DNA of 64,000 bases from JAIQFF01 sp963788505 (GTDB lineage Bacteria > Acidobacteriota > Terriglobia > Terriglobales > Acidobacteriaceae): the NCBI GenBank assembly GCA_963788505.1, contig CAWBGY010000005.1, forward strand, positions 868,001 through 932,000. Reading direction: 5' to 3'. The position numbers and the translations under genes are program-made. The notes below the pieces were generated by a model, which saw only the letters and a list, made by a program, of their open reading frames with translations, had not been told where the DNA came from and did not search any database. Below, piece after piece: positions 17,857 through 27,035 of the stretch. Numbering within the stretch: position 1 is the first letter of the stretch; the number at the start of each line of letters is the position of its first letter.

Positions 17857-19365
17857 GTGCTTTTCTCGACCATGGACACAGCTGAAAAACCGTCCGCCGC
17901 CATCCGTTGCGATGCCTGCCCCGTGCTCTGCTACATCAATCCGGGACGGACGGGTGCGTGCGATCGTTACGCCAATGACAACGGGCAGCTGGTCCGCATC
18001 GATCCTCACCTCGTGCTCGATCGCGCCGTGTCGCGCGGCGATTCCGTGGTTCCCTTCCTCGACCGTGATCGGGATTGGGATGGCAGCATCGTGACCGGTC
18101 CGGAGAATTTCGTCACCGCCATCGGTGCCGGCACTACCTATCCGGACTACAAGCCCGCGCCTTTTATCATCTCTTCGACGGTGCAAGGCGTGGACATGGT
18201 CACGGTCGTCACCGAGGGGATCTTCAGCTACTGCGGAGTCAAAGTGAAGATCGATACCGACCGCCATCTGGGACCGGAGACGAATCTGGTCCGGGCCCAG
18301 GGAGAGCCGGTGGGACATGTCACTACCAGCGAATATGGTTCGCAAATGCTCTCGCTCGGCGGTGTCCGCCACCTCACCGGCGGCAGCCGCAAGGAAGGCA
18401 CGGTGACCTGCGAAACCCTGCTCAACCTGTGCGACCGCAAGCCGGTGGAACTTACCATCGATGAAGGAGCCAGGGTGATCGTGCAGGCGGGCAAACCGCC
18501 GGTGGTCGACGGCGTACGGGAAGAGCGCATGCGCGTGGGCTGCGGATCGGCCACCATCGGCATGTTCGCCAAGCAATGGTTCGGCAAGGTGGATGAAGTG
18601 GTCGTGGTCGATGACCACATTACTGGCGTGCTCTCCGAGCATCAGGCCGGGAAGTTGTTGGGCGTCCGCGAAACCGGTATCAAGATGAAGGGCCACCGCT
18701 CTACGCCCGGCCGCTACTTCCGCGTGGCCGAGCCTGGCACTGCCTGGGGCGGCACCAATATCGCAGACCCTCTTTCCATTCTGCAGAATTTCAATCCCAA
18801 GATGGCCTGGCCGAAATTGCGTATGCTCATGGTCAGCACCACCGGCGAGCACCACGCTTATTTCGAACTGGACGAGGCTCTGCGGCCGGTCGAAAAGGAA
18901 TTGCCCGCTGCGCTGAGCGAATCGGTTGCCCGCATCAAGGAGAATTGCGAGCCCGCACTCTGCACTGTCCTCTTTATGGGAGGCGCCGGGGGATCGCTGC
19001 GGGCGGGTGTTACGGAAAATCCTGTGCGCCTTACCCACTCGGTACGGGATGCGCTGACCCGGGTCACCTGCGGCGGCGCCCCGGTTTACGTCTGGCCTGG
19101 CGGCGGCATCACATTCATGGTTGACGTCAGTCGCATGCCGGAACATGCGTTTGGCTATGTGCCCACACCAGCGCTGGTTGCGCCCATAGAGTTCACGTTA
19201 AAGGTTAAGGATTATGCCGCTCTGGGCGGCTACATGGATCACGTACGTTCGCTCGACTCCATCATGGACGAAAAGGGCCGTCGCCGGCTTTCAGCCAATC
19301 CGGACAACCCCTGGCCGCTGGCGCCGGGAAAATCGTCGGGATCCGGTCCGAGGTCGGATCAATGA
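17857..19365 (+). CDS. 6-hydroxynicotinate reductase-like iron-sulfur protein
   Basis: 502 residues from a GTG at 17857, or 497 from the ATG at 17872; neither has a strong ribosome site. The N-terminus has a four-cysteine motif (CDACPVLC, then GRTGAC; residues 18-35) likely to bind an Fe-S cluster. The body resembles bacterial 6-hydroxynicotinate reductase, which uses ferredoxin to reduce 6-hydroxynicotinate to 1,4,5,6-tetrahydro-6-oxonicotinate; recognisable stretches are VVTEGIFSYCGVKVKIDTD, VDDHITGVLSEHQAG and GGGITFMVDVSRMPEHAFGY. The Eubacterium barkeri enzyme is known to carry covalent flavin and several Fe-S clusters; a separate ferredoxin-like region is not seen here. The identification is strengthened by a molybdenum hydroxylase upstream and an enamidase 6 kb downstream. 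Confidence 0.8.
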   Translation: MLFSTMDTAEKPSAAIRCDACPVLCYINPGRTGACDRYANDNGQLVRIDPHLVLDRAVSRGDSVVPFLDRDRDWDGSIVTGPENFVTAIGAGTTYPDYKPAPFIISSTVQGVDMVTVVTEGIFSYCGVKVKIDTDRHLGPETNLVRAQGEPVGHVTTSEYGSQMLSLGGVRHLTGGSRKEGTVTCETLLNLCDRKPVELTIDEGARVIVQAGKPPVVDGVREERMRVGCGSATIGMFAKQWFGKVDEVVVVDDHITGVLSEHQAGKLLGVRETGIKMKGHRSTPGRYFRVAEPGTAWGGTNIADPLSILQNFNPKMAWPKLRMLMVSTTGEHHAYFELDEALRPVEKELPAALSESVARIKENCEPALCTVLFMGGAGGSLRAGVTENPVRLTHSVRDALTRVTCGGAPVYVWPGGGITFMVDVSRMPEHAFGYVPTPALVAPIEFTLKVKDYAALGGYMDHVRSLDSIMDEKGRRRLSANPDNPWPLAPGKSSGSGPRSDQ

Positions 19366-19378
19366 GGTCGGATCAATG
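19351..19378 (+). repeat. 14-base tandem duplication at a gene junction
   Basis: AGGTCGGATCAATG occurs twice head to tail (19351-19364 and 19365-19378). The first copy supplies the TGA that ends the reductase gene; the second supplies the ATG of the UPF0280 gene with its GAGG site. Confidence 0.95.
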
Positions 19379-20266
19379 AAGACCAGGGCCCAAATAAGAT
19401 TTTTGGACGATGGCCGCCGTCTCCATCTTCACGATGGCCCCATCGACCTGATCGTCGAGGCCTTCGGAGAGACGGATGCAATCAGGACTGCGTACCGTGC
19501 GGCGGCAGCCCGGTTCGTCACTGTACTCGATGAACTTTGCGGTGAACTCACGTTTCTGCGGCAGGCCGCACAAATCGGCGGCGCGCTCCCATCGGGGGCC
19601 ATCGCGAGGCGGATGGCGGCGGCGGTTGCGCCCTATTGCGAGCGGACTTTCATCACGCCCATGGCGGCTGTGGCAGGCGCGGTCGCGGAGGAAATCCTGA
19701 ACACGATGACCGCGGCCGCCCAGGTCTCACGGGCCTACGTAAACAACGGAGGAGACATCGCGCTCCATCTCGCGCCCGGAGAGCACTTCGTCGTAGGCAT
19801 GGTCGAGCGGCCGGATCGTCCATCCCTGTTTGGAACCGCGACGCTCGACTCCGCCCAGCCAGTGCGGGGAATTGCCACCAGCGGTTGGCGTGGCCGCAGT
19901 TTCTCGCTCGGCATCGCTGACGCGGTAACCGTCCTCGCCGACCGTGCGGCCATCGCCGACGCCGCCGCGACCATCATCGCCAACGCAGTAGATTTGCCGG
20001 GACATCCCAGCATCGTTCGCGTGCCCGCTCGCAGTCTCGCCCCCGACAACGACCTGGGCGACCGGCTGGTCACGCAGGCGGTTGGCGAACTCTCACCCGC
20101 CGAGATCGCGGCTGCACTCGATGCCGGTGCCATCGTCGCCCGCTCGCTCGTTGCCGACGGACTCATTTGCGCGGCAGCGCTGCACCTGCGCGGCGACACA
20201 CGAATTGTCAACTTGGAATCGGCGTTCATCCCTCTCTTGGAAAACAGGAGTCCCGTTCATGCCTGA
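19376..20266 (+). CDS. UPF0280-family protein (ApbE-related fold), candidate flavin transferase
   Basis: 296 residues from the ATG at 19376, 11 bases after the reductase stop; upstream in-frame codons belong to the shifted end of the reductase gene. It shows the UPF0280/COG2122 pattern: TPMAAVAGAVAEEIL (about residues 87-101), AYVNNGGDIALHLAPGE (about 122-138), GIATSGWRGRSFSLGIADAVTVLA (described in two parts, about 175-198) and a C-terminal ALHLRGD segment. The family belongs to the ApbE superfamily, whose characterised members attach FMN covalently to target proteins. Because the known 6-hydroxynicotinate reductase has covalent flavin, a maturation role for the upstream gene product is a reasonable inference, not shown. 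Confidence 0.83.
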   Translation: MKTRAQIRFLDDGRRLHLHDGPIDLIVEAFGETDAIRTAYRAAAARFVTVLDELCGELTFLRQAAQIGGALPSGAIARRMAAAVAPYCERTFITPMAAVAGAVAEEILNTMTAAAQVSRAYVNNGGDIALHLAPGEHFVVGMVERPDRPSLFGTATLDSAQPVRGIATSGWRGRSFSLGIADAVTVLADRAAIADAAATIIANAVDLPGHPSIVRVPARSLAPDNDLGDRLVTQAVGELSPAEIAAALDAGAIVARSLVADGLICAAALHLRGDTRIVNLESAFIPLLENRSPVHA

Positions 20267-20843
20267 GGTCCAGGTGCGCAAGAAATTCACGGCGATCGAG
20301 GAAATCTTCCACGAGGGCGGTCCGGTATCGTCCACTCCGCCGCGCCGTGCCGCCGTGCTGGTCGTCATCCACAATCCCTTCGCCGGCGCATACGTAAAAG
20401 AGATTGCCGGCTTCATGGATGACCTCAAGCCTCTGGGCCTCGAAATGGCGCGATCCCTGGTCGCCGCGCTTGGCGGAGATCCCAAAGTTGTCGAGGGGTA
20501 CGGCAAGGGAGCCATCATCGGCTCGGCGGGCGAACTCGAACACGGCGCCTTGTGGCACGTGCCCGGCGGCTACGCCATGCGTGAGATTCTAGGCGACGCC
20601 AAAGCCATCGTGTCTTCGACCAAAAAGGTGGGCGGCCCCGGCACCCGTCTCGATGTGCCCATCACCCACATCAACGCTTCTTATGTAAGAAGCCATTTCG
20701 ACGCCATGGAAGTCGGCCTGGCCGATTCCCCGCGTAGCGATGAAATTCTTCTTGCACTGGTGATGACCACAGGGCCGCGCGTTCACGCTCGCGTCGGCGG
20801 CCTCAAAGCCTCGGAAATTAAAGGAAAGGACGGATTACGCTGA
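20259..20843 (+). CDS. DUF1185 'amino acid synthesis' family protein, first of a pair
   Basis: 194 residues; the ATG at 20259 lies after an ACAGGAG site and overlaps the end of the UPF0280 gene by eight bases. The DUF1185 pattern is clear: RRAAVLVVIHNPFAGAYV, a central KVVEGYGKGAIIGSAGELEH, then GGPGTRLDVPITHINASYVR and SHFDAMEVGLADSPRSDEI. The family name comes from genome context only; no reaction is established. It shares roughly half its residues with the next gene, including the IENP/IHNP-x-AG-x-YV start, the GYGK/SYGK block and the RSHFD block, so the two probably form a hetero-oligomer or act on related intermediates of the nicotinate pathway. Confidence 0.85.
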   Translation: MPEVQVRKKFTAIEEIFHEGGPVSSTPPRRAAVLVVIHNPFAGAYVKEIAGFMDDLKPLGLEMARSLVAALGGDPKVVEGYGKGAIIGSAGELEHGALWHVPGGYAMREILGDAKAIVSSTKKVGGPGTRLDVPITHINASYVRSHFDAMEVGLADSPRSDEILLALVMTTGPRVHARVGGLKASEIKGKDGLR

Positions 20844-21439
20844 TGGCCGGGATGATGAAAGCCAAGATTCGCAAGATTGCGACATTTCTCGAAGAGACGC
20901 GGACAGAGATGGGGCGTGTGATTGATCCTCCGACTCGGCGCGCCGCGGCGGTGGCAGTCATCGAAAATCCCTGCGCCGGAAAGTATGTCGAAGACTTGTC
21001 CGAACTCATGCTGATCGGCGAGGAACTGGGCGAACTGCTCACACTGCGCGCAGTCGCCGCCCTGGGTATTCCCTCGACCAGCGTGGAAAGCTACGGTAAA
21101 GCCGCCGCGGTAGGAGAAAACGGCGAAATCGAGCACGCCGCCGCCGTCCTCCACCCCAAGCTGGGCGCGCCCGTGCGGAAAGTTCTCGGCAAAGGCGCCG
21201 CGCTTATACCGTCTTCAAAGAAGCGGGGCGGATTGGGCGTTGCTCTCGACATTCCCCTCGGCCACAAAGATGCCGCATTCGTGCGTAGTCACTTCGATGG
21301 CATGGAAGTAAGAATCAACGACGCGCCCCGAGCCAATGAAATCATGATTGCCGTGGCCGTGACGGACAGCGGCCGCCCGCTGCCGCGGGTTGGCGGTTTG
21401 ACCAAGGCCGAGATCAAAGGCGAAGACGGGTTGCGCTAG
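20843..21439 (+). CDS. DUF1185 'amino acid synthesis' family protein, second of a pair
   Basis: 198 residues; its ATG overlaps the preceding TGA by one base (TGATG), which indicates translational coupling. It has the same family blocks as its neighbour: RRAAAVAVIENPCAGKYV, VESYGKAAAVGENGEIEHAA, GGLGVALDIPLGHKDAAFVR and SHFDGMEVRINDAPRANEI. The conserved SYGK lysine, EHA histidine and SHFD histidine/aspartate are plausible catalytic residues, which is inference. Tandem DUF1185 genes next to UPF0280 and a 6-hydroxynicotinate reductase-like gene suggest a dedicated step after ring reduction, but the substrate is unknown. Confidence 0.85.
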   Translation: MAGMMKAKIRKIATFLEETRTEMGRVIDPPTRRAAAVAVIENPCAGKYVEDLSELMLIGEELGELLTLRAVAALGIPSTSVESYGKAAAVGENGEIEHAAAVLHPKLGAPVRKVLGKGAALIPSSKKRGGLGVALDIPLGHKDAAFVRSHFDGMEVRINDAPRANEIMIAVAVTDSGRPLPRVGGLTKAEIKGEDGLR

Positions 21440-21520
21440 TCACGGCGAAGCACCTACGGACGACGCCGACTCCATCACCACCGCGTAGAATACTTCTGGC
21501 TCTTGCCTCCGGGGATATCG

Positions 21521-22931
21521 ATGACTCTTCGCCGCTCTGTCGTTTTCGTTCTCACCCTCCAATCTCTATTTTCCTCGTTCCTCGCGTCTCAGACACAAAA
21601 AGTAAAAGCCGACCTGCTCGTCAGCGGCGGCACAATCGTCACCATGAACAGCTCCCGCGCCATCCTCGACGACGGAGCCGTAGTCGTCAAAGGTGACACC
21701 ATCATCGCCGTCGGCCCGCGCAGCGAACTCGAAGCCAGGTACGACGCTGCCCAGACGATCGATGCCAAGGGCTCGTTGGTCCTGCCCGGATTCGTCAACG
21801 GCCATACTCACGGTCCCATGACCCTGTTTCGGGGCCTGCATGATGACGTGACCCTCAACGACTGGCTCTATAAGTACATTTTCCCAGCGGAAGCGAAGAA
21901 CGTGAATGAGGAGTTTGTGCGCTGGGGCACGCGCCTCGCCGCCGCCGAGCAGATTCGCGGGGGCGTCACAACCTTCGCCGACATGTATTACTTCGAAGAT
22001 GCCGTGGCGGAAGAAACCAAAGCCGCCGGCATGCGCGGGGTACTGGGCGAAACTTTCATCGATTTTCCCGCGCCCGACAACAAGAGCGAAGCTGAAATGC
22101 TGGCCTATACAGATAAATTCCTCAAGAAGTGGCAGGGCGATCCGCTGATTCACGCCGCGGTAGCGCCGCACTCGATCTACACCTGCTCGCGGAAGACATT
22201 GCAGGACGCCGCCGCCCTGGCCCGGAAATACCACGCCCCCATCCTGATTCATACTGCCGAAATGAAAAAAGAGTGGAAAGACAGCGAGAAGCAAAACGGA
22301 ATGTCGCCGGTGCAATATCTGGACAAGATCGGACTGCTCGGCCCGGATGTGGTTTCCGCGCATTGCATCTTCGTGGACGCGGCCGATGAAAAGACCCTGG
22401 CGCGAAAGCAGGTGGGCTGCGTCCACAACCCATCCAGCAACATGATGCTGGCCAGCGGCGTTTCGCCCGTCGCCGACTTGCGCGCGGCGGGCGTGGCTGT
22501 GGGGCTGGGCACCGACGGCCCCGCCGGCAGCAACAACGATCTCGACCTGATGGAAGAAATGGATCTCGCAGGCCAAGCTTGCCAAAATTACCAAAATGGA
22601 TCCTTTGGCGCTGAACGCCAAAGCAGTCGTCGAGATGGCCACCATCGACGGCGCCCGGGCGCTGCACATGGACAAAGAGATCGGCTCGTTGGAAGCGGGA
22701 AAGAAAGCCGACATCATCCTGATCAGCCTGGACGAGCCCAATGCCGTGCCCATGTACGACATCTACGCGCAACTGGCCTACGCGCTCAAGGGCAGCGACG
22801 TGGAGACCGTGGTGATCGGGGGGAAGGTCGTCATGCGCAACCGAAAACTGCTTACCGTGAACGAAGAGGCCGCGATCGCCAAGGCGCGGGAGTACAAGAA
22901 GACCATTGCCGCTTCGCTGGGCCTGCCCTGA
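21521..22931 (+). pseudogene. Exported ATZ/TRZ-type amidohydrolase (MTA/SAH deaminase-like), +1 frameshift
   Basis: About 469 residues when read through one frame break. The ATG at 21521 gives a signal peptide (SVVFVLTLQSLFSSFLASQ), after which the subtype III amidohydrolase blocks follow: GFVNGHTHGPMTLFRG (metal HxH), HTAE, the VSAHCIFVD histidine and LGTDGPAGSNN (metal Asp). The break is at 22571-22572 in GCAGGCCAAG; dropping one G joins EEMDLA to AKLAKITKMDPLALNAK and on to the C-terminal IGSLEAGKKADIILI block. Relatives deaminate methylthioadenosine, S-adenosylhomocysteine or other amino-purines and amidines. Export plus a position just after the DUF1185 pair is unusual; which ring compound it acts on is not clear. 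Confidence 0.85.
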
Positions 22932-22941
22932 AAATACCGGA

Positions 22942-25347
22942 TCAATTCGTTGAGGTGTCGGCCAGGTCGTGAGCGCGATTCCCGCGAGTCGCTAAGGTCA
23001 CGGTGTCCCGCCCCGCCGACTTGGACTTATAAAGACATTGGTCTGCCGCTTTCAACAGTTCTTCAGATGTCCGTCCATGCTCGGGAAAGGTCGCTACGCC
23101 AACCGACAGGGTAATGGTTCCCAGGGTGTGGTTCTTGTACCGTATCTCCAGTTTCCTTGTCTCCTCGCGCAATGCGTTGGCGCGTTTGACGGCATTCTCC
23201 GCTGAAGATTCGGGCAGGATAATGCCGAATTCCTCTCCCCCATAACGACAAATCACATCGTCCACCCGGAAAACCCTGCGAAACAGATCTGCAATGGATC
23301 GCAGGACCAAATCTCCTGCATCGTGACCAAAAGTGTCGTTGAAACGCTTGAAATGATCGAGGTCGACGAACAGGACCGATACCGGATGGTTCTTGCGGAC
23401 CGCGCGTTGCATTTCCCGGTCCAGGGACTCTTCCATAAAGCGGCGATTGAACAGCCCGGTCAGCGGATCGCGGATGGATTGGTCACGCAGAGTTTCGCGC
23501 AGCCGCAGGCTGGCCAATGAAAGGGCGATCTGCCCCGCGACCGTGGTCGCTATCCTCTGTTGAGAATCCTGCAGACTCTCCGAACCAGGCTCGGTCTTTG
23601 CCTCCGAGTCACTGGCAAACTCGAGATACAGGACACCCAAGGTGTCTCCCTGTCCAATCATGGGCACGCACAAGCATTTGTTGGTTGTGCCCTCGGCCAA
23701 GTGCGAACAGTTGATGCCGCCCGCCCGCGCGTTCCAGTGCGGCTGACCCCGGCGCAGACTCCAGCACGCATCGGGAGCGAAGGGGATCTCGGGGATGCTG
23801 CTGCCCCACCGCACCGCCGCCTCCACCAGGTTCCGCGACGACCTGAACAGGTACAAGGCACCGGAAAGTGCCTCGGGCAACAGCTTCTGCACCGACTGCG
23901 CCACGACGGCACACGCCTCTTCGGTTGTCCCGCAACACTCCAGCAAATCGCCCATTTCGCTCAGCAGGGTCATTTGCTTGGTTCGTAGCTGCAGCTCCGT
24001 GACCAACTGGTTCAGCACTTCCGCGTGTTTGCGTTCCGCCTGGGCCGCCCTGATCTGTTCCGAAATGTCCTTATAGATGGAGTAGGAACCTCGCACCCGG
24101 CCATCCACGGCCAAAGGAACGGCGTGCACTTCGAGATCGAGGATGTGGCCATCCTTGCGCCGCCGCCGCGCCGTCGTGTGCAAGGTCTCGCCAGCAAGCA
24201 CCCTTTCAATTGAAGGCGCGGATTCCGTAGGAGTCTCATCGGCCACAAATATGCGGCTCAGATCACTGCCCACCAGTTCGCGGTGATCAAACAGAAACAG
24301 CTTATCGAATGCGACATTCGTCAGCTCGACCCGGCCCTCTTGATCCAGCACAACGATTCCGAACGGACTATTCTCGATCAACGAATTCAGGTGAGCGGTC
24401 TGTTCTTGAAGGTCAAGCGCAATCCGATGCCGCTCGCTGACCGCAGATCCTACGATCAGCCCCACCCCGGACACGACCAGCATCAAAAGACCGATTTTCG
24501 ATTGGGCGCCGGCCACAGGCGGGAAAATGTGCATGGCCACAACGATGCCGAAATTGAGCGCCAGCAATCCACTCACGACCCGGCGAATTCCCTGCCGCAT
24601 GGCAATCCAGATGATGGGAACGAAACTTAAGTAAAACAGCTGGCGAGAACCCAGGCGAGGTCCGAACATGACCCATAGAATCGCCAGTATTGCCGCGATC
24701 TGCCCGACGGCTTCCGCCACAATAGTCGGATCGACACGGACAATCTTGCTTCCGGCACGCTGCTCTTTTCCGCTGGTTTCCGCCATTTTCGGTGAGAGCT
24801 GCGCTCTTACCCAGGGGAACACATGGACCAGCAGAAAGGGCGCAATCCCCAACAGTCCGATCCCATCCCCGGCGAACCATCCCCAGGCTGAAACCCAAAC
24901 CTCGCTCCGAGCGATCGAATGGTCGGCAACCAGGCATGCCACACCGATCACGGTCGCCACCACGGCCGCCGCCATGGTCACGAAGACATAACGCACAACA
25001 TCCTGACGGCGTCGCAGCCCCAAATCAATCTGCAGTGGGCCGCGAAGTATGTATGCCGCCGTGCCGTAACAAACCGCCACCCCCACCGATCCGATCGTCT
25101 CACCGAAAGAGTTCAGCGGCTGCTGATAAATCAGCTTGCCCGCAAAGGCATCCGCAAAGCAGACCAGTACGGCGTACCAGGGGCTAACTCCCAACAGCAG
25201 CGCCAGGACCAGGCCCGTGGCTGGATACCAGGCCACGGATCCAAGCTGAGAAATAAGAATGACTGAAGGCTGATTCAGCACGAGATACAGCAGTACAAAG
25301 AGGATGGAAAGAATCGCGTGGCGAATGATCAGGCGGCCGCTATACAT
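22942..25347 (-). CDS. MASE1-PAS-GAF-GGDEF membrane diguanylate cyclase
   Basis: 801 residues. Residues 1 to about 310 contain eight or more hydrophobic segments of MASE1 type with the WYPATGLVLALLLG signature; a PAS domain (about 318-430, containing LIENSPFGIVVLDQEG), a GAF domain (about 455-615) and a C-terminal GGDEF domain (about 640-790) follow. The catalytic motif reads GGEEF at 703-707, which is active in this family, and an RVDD inhibitory I-site lies five residues before it, so product inhibition by cyclic di-GMP is expected. It makes c-di-GMP from two GTP in response to an unknown membrane or small-molecule signal. It sits convergent to the amidohydrolase, 11 bases away, and has no sequence link to nicotinate use. 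Confidence 0.94.
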   Translation of the reverse strand: MYSGRLIIRHAILSILFVLLYLVLNQPSVILISQLGSVAWYPATGLVLALLLGVSPWYAVLVCFADAFAGKLIYQQPLNSFGETIGSVGVAVCYGTAAYILRGPLQIDLGLRRRQDVVRYVFVTMAAAVVATVIGVACLVADHSIARSEVWVSAWGWFAGDGIGLLGIAPFLLVHVFPWVRAQLSPKMAETSGKEQRAGSKIVRVDPTIVAEAVGQIAAILAILWVMFGPRLGSRQLFYLSFVPIIWIAMRQGIRRVVSGLLALNFGIVVAMHIFPPVAGAQSKIGLLMLVVSGVGLIVGSAVSERHRIALDLQEQTAHLNSLIENSPFGIVVLDQEGRVELTNVAFDKLFLFDHRELVGSDLSRIFVADETPTESAPSIERVLAGETLHTTARRRRKDGHILDLEVHAVPLAVDGRVRGSYSIYKDISEQIRAAQAERKHAEVLNQLVTELQLRTKQMTLLSEMGDLLECCGTTEEACAVVAQSVQKLLPEALSGALYLFRSSRNLVEAAVRWGSSIPEIPFAPDACWSLRRGQPHWNARAGGINCSHLAEGTTNKCLCVPMIGQGDTLGVLYLEFASDSEAKTEPGSESLQDSQQRIATTVAGQIALSLASLRLRETLRDQSIRDPLTGLFNRRFMEESLDREMQRAVRKNHPVSVLFVDLDHFKRFNDTFGHDAGDLVLRSIADLFRRVFRVDDVICRYGGEEFGIILPESSAENAVKRANALREETRKLEIRYKNHTLGTITLSVGVATFPEHGRTSEELLKAADQCLYKSKSAGRDTVTLATRGNRAHDLADTSTN

Positions 25348-25536
25348 GAATCACGTCTCAGTGCCTAATACTCCGCGTGAACCAGGAAGGTTCGGCGGAG
25401 TCGCCGGATGTTCGAACGGTTTACCCGCCTAGCACTTCCCCATGACATCCAGTTTATGAGAATTCGCCCACATTAGATTTTCAAAGGGTCATTTTGGGTC
25501 ACTTAGGTAACCTGGATGAGATGGCCCCTTTTGACT
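25348..25536. other. Intergenic, nothing recognisable
   Basis: The 189 bases between the GGDEF gene start and the enamidase stop hold the GGDEF promoter region. No hairpin, repeat or credible short gene is visible. Confidence 0.6.
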
Positions 25537-26739
25537 CTACTTGCCCGGCACGACCTCCGGAGACTGGGTCGCTGGAGGAGTATTGCGGCTGCGTTGCGTG
25601 CTGACGGCGCCATCGACGATCATCATGCCGATCCCCGGCAGATCGCCGCGCTGGATGCTGTCGAGCACGTTTCTCCCCGCCGAATGTTGGGCTTTGTCGA
25701 GCATCATAAACGTAGCGGCGCGGCCTGCGGCAATCACTCCGCAATCGAGTTTTCGGATCTTCGCTGTATTGCCGGTGGCAAAACAAACCGCGGTCTCGGC
25801 CGGCATATCCCCGAGAGACGACAGCATCGAAATCATCCGCAGGATACCGAGCGGCTGCACCCCAGAGCCCGCCGGCGAGTCGGTGCCCAGGATCACTCTG
25901 TCAAGCTGCTTCAGGTCTTTTGCCGTCCGCAACGTGAGCAGGGCCGCCCGCTCATTGCCGTTGTGGACAATCTCCAGCGCCCGCGAGGATTTCTCGCACA
26001 GAGTTTCGATCTGGTCGTCGGGCAGCGCAGTGTGACCCCCATTGATGTGCCCAATGACATCAGCATCGGCCGCGAGCACAATGTCTTTATCGATCAGGCT
26101 GGATCCTGGAATCGATGGACCCCCGGTATGGATGGTGCTCTGAATCCCAAACTTTCGTGCCCAGGCAACCATCTGGCGGGCCGTGGCTCCGTCTTTCACG
26201 CTTCCCAGGCCGACTTCCCCCAACATAGTGACGCCAGCCGCCGCCAGCTCTTTGAAGTCCTCTTCGACCATGCCGTGCTCGATCACCGGCGCACCGGCGT
26301 GGATCCTCACTCCACCGGGTCGAAACGCCGCGAACGCCCTCTGGGCAAATATCGCCATGGCCTTCAGCCCCACCACATCCTTGGGTCGGCCAGGAGTGTG
26401 CACTTCGCCCGCCGAAATCATGCTCGTGACTCCGCCATGCAGATAGCTGTCAATCCAGCCAATCTGGTTCTGGCGCGGCGTCCAATCGCCCGCCACGGGA
26501 TGCACGTGGCTGTCGATCAGGCCCGGAGCGAGCGTCGTGCCTTTGGCATCGATGACCAGGATCGCCCCGTCGCTGTCGACATCTTTCTTCTTACCGACGG
26601 CGGTGATCTTGCCATCGACAGCCATCACGGTATCGGCGTCAAGGATCGGCCTCTCCAGGTCGCCGCTCAACAGCAGTCCGATGTTCCGGATTACAAGGCG
26701 GGTCTGGACTTTAGTCTTGACGGGCTCATCCTGGGCCAT
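25537..26739 (-). CDS. Enamidase-like amidohydrolase (tetrahydro-6-oxonicotinate ring opening)
   Basis: 400 residues from the ATG at 26739 (GAGG eight bases upstream; a GTG three codons earlier is less likely). It matches the Eubacterium barkeri enamidase pattern closely: the opening IRNIGLLLSGDLERPILDAD, PGLIDSHVHPVAGDWTPRQ with metal histidines, GGVTSMISAGEVHTPGRPKD, EVGLGSVKD, THTGGPSIPGSS, HINGGHTAL, GTDSPAGSGVQPLGIL and the C-terminal SRNTPPA. The known enzyme, a bimetal amidohydrolase, hydrolyses 1,4,5,6-tetrahydro-6-oxonicotinate to 2-formylglutarate and ammonia. No signal peptide is present. It supplies the step after the reductase-like protein at 17857 and is the best single support for a nicotinate pathway in this region. 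Confidence 0.9.
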   Translation of the reverse strand: MAQDEPVKTKVQTRLVIRNIGLLLSGDLERPILDADTVMAVDGKITAVGKKKDVDSDGAILVIDAKGTTLAPGLIDSHVHPVAGDWTPRQNQIGWIDSYLHGGVTSMISAGEVHTPGRPKDVVGLKAMAIFAQRAFAAFRPGGVRIHAGAPVIEHGMVEEDFKELAAAGVTMLGEVGLGSVKDGATARQMVAWARKFGIQSTIHTGGPSIPGSSLIDKDIVLAADADVIGHINGGHTALPDDQIETLCEKSSRALEIVHNGNERAALLTLRTAKDLKQLDRVILGTDSPAGSGVQPLGILRMISMLSSLGDMPAETAVCFATGNTAKIRKLDCGVIAAGRAATFMMLDKAQHSAGRNVLDSIQRGDLPGIGMMIVDGAVSTQRSRNTPPATQSPEVVPGK

Positions 26740-26798
26740 GAAGCGCACCTCGTAGTCGAAGAGTTCAACAATCCTGATTTGTTTGTGGCCTTTGACTT

Positions 26799-26907
26799 TC
26801 TTTGCGTCCTTTGCGGTTTCTCTTTGCGTCCTTGGCGGTACGCCTTTGACTTCCCCAAAATCTTAAACCGCAAAGGACGCCAAGAGAAACCGCAAAGGAC
26901 GCAAAGA
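26799..26907. repeat. TTTGCGG-type palindromic repeat, copy with 41-base arms
   Basis: Two 41-base inverted arms (26799-26839 and 26867-26907) differ at only two positions and are built from the unit CTTTGCGTCCTTTGCGG. The 27-base centre is AT-rich. It occupies most of the 296-base divergent gap between the enamidase and nicotinamidase-like genes. A TTAAGGAA site precedes the latter. Confidence 0.9.
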
Positions 26908-27035
26908 ATTGCTAGCTGGATTGCCGCCAAAAGTTCCCTGGAATTCGGCACACCGCAAACAATGTTATAAGCTTGTTTGGCCATCCAGCCGACGACCGGC
27001 GACTGAAGACCGACGACTGCTCTTAAGGAACGCGT

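Noticed and set aside
17836..19146. 436-codon minus-strand frame opposite the reductase gene
   Set aside because: The plus-strand protein has family motifs and clustered cysteines; the minus frame has only low-complexity sequence.
25516..26970. 484-codon plus-strand frame opposite the enamidase
   Set aside because: It is antisense to the enamidase and ends in repeat DNA; no similarity recognised.
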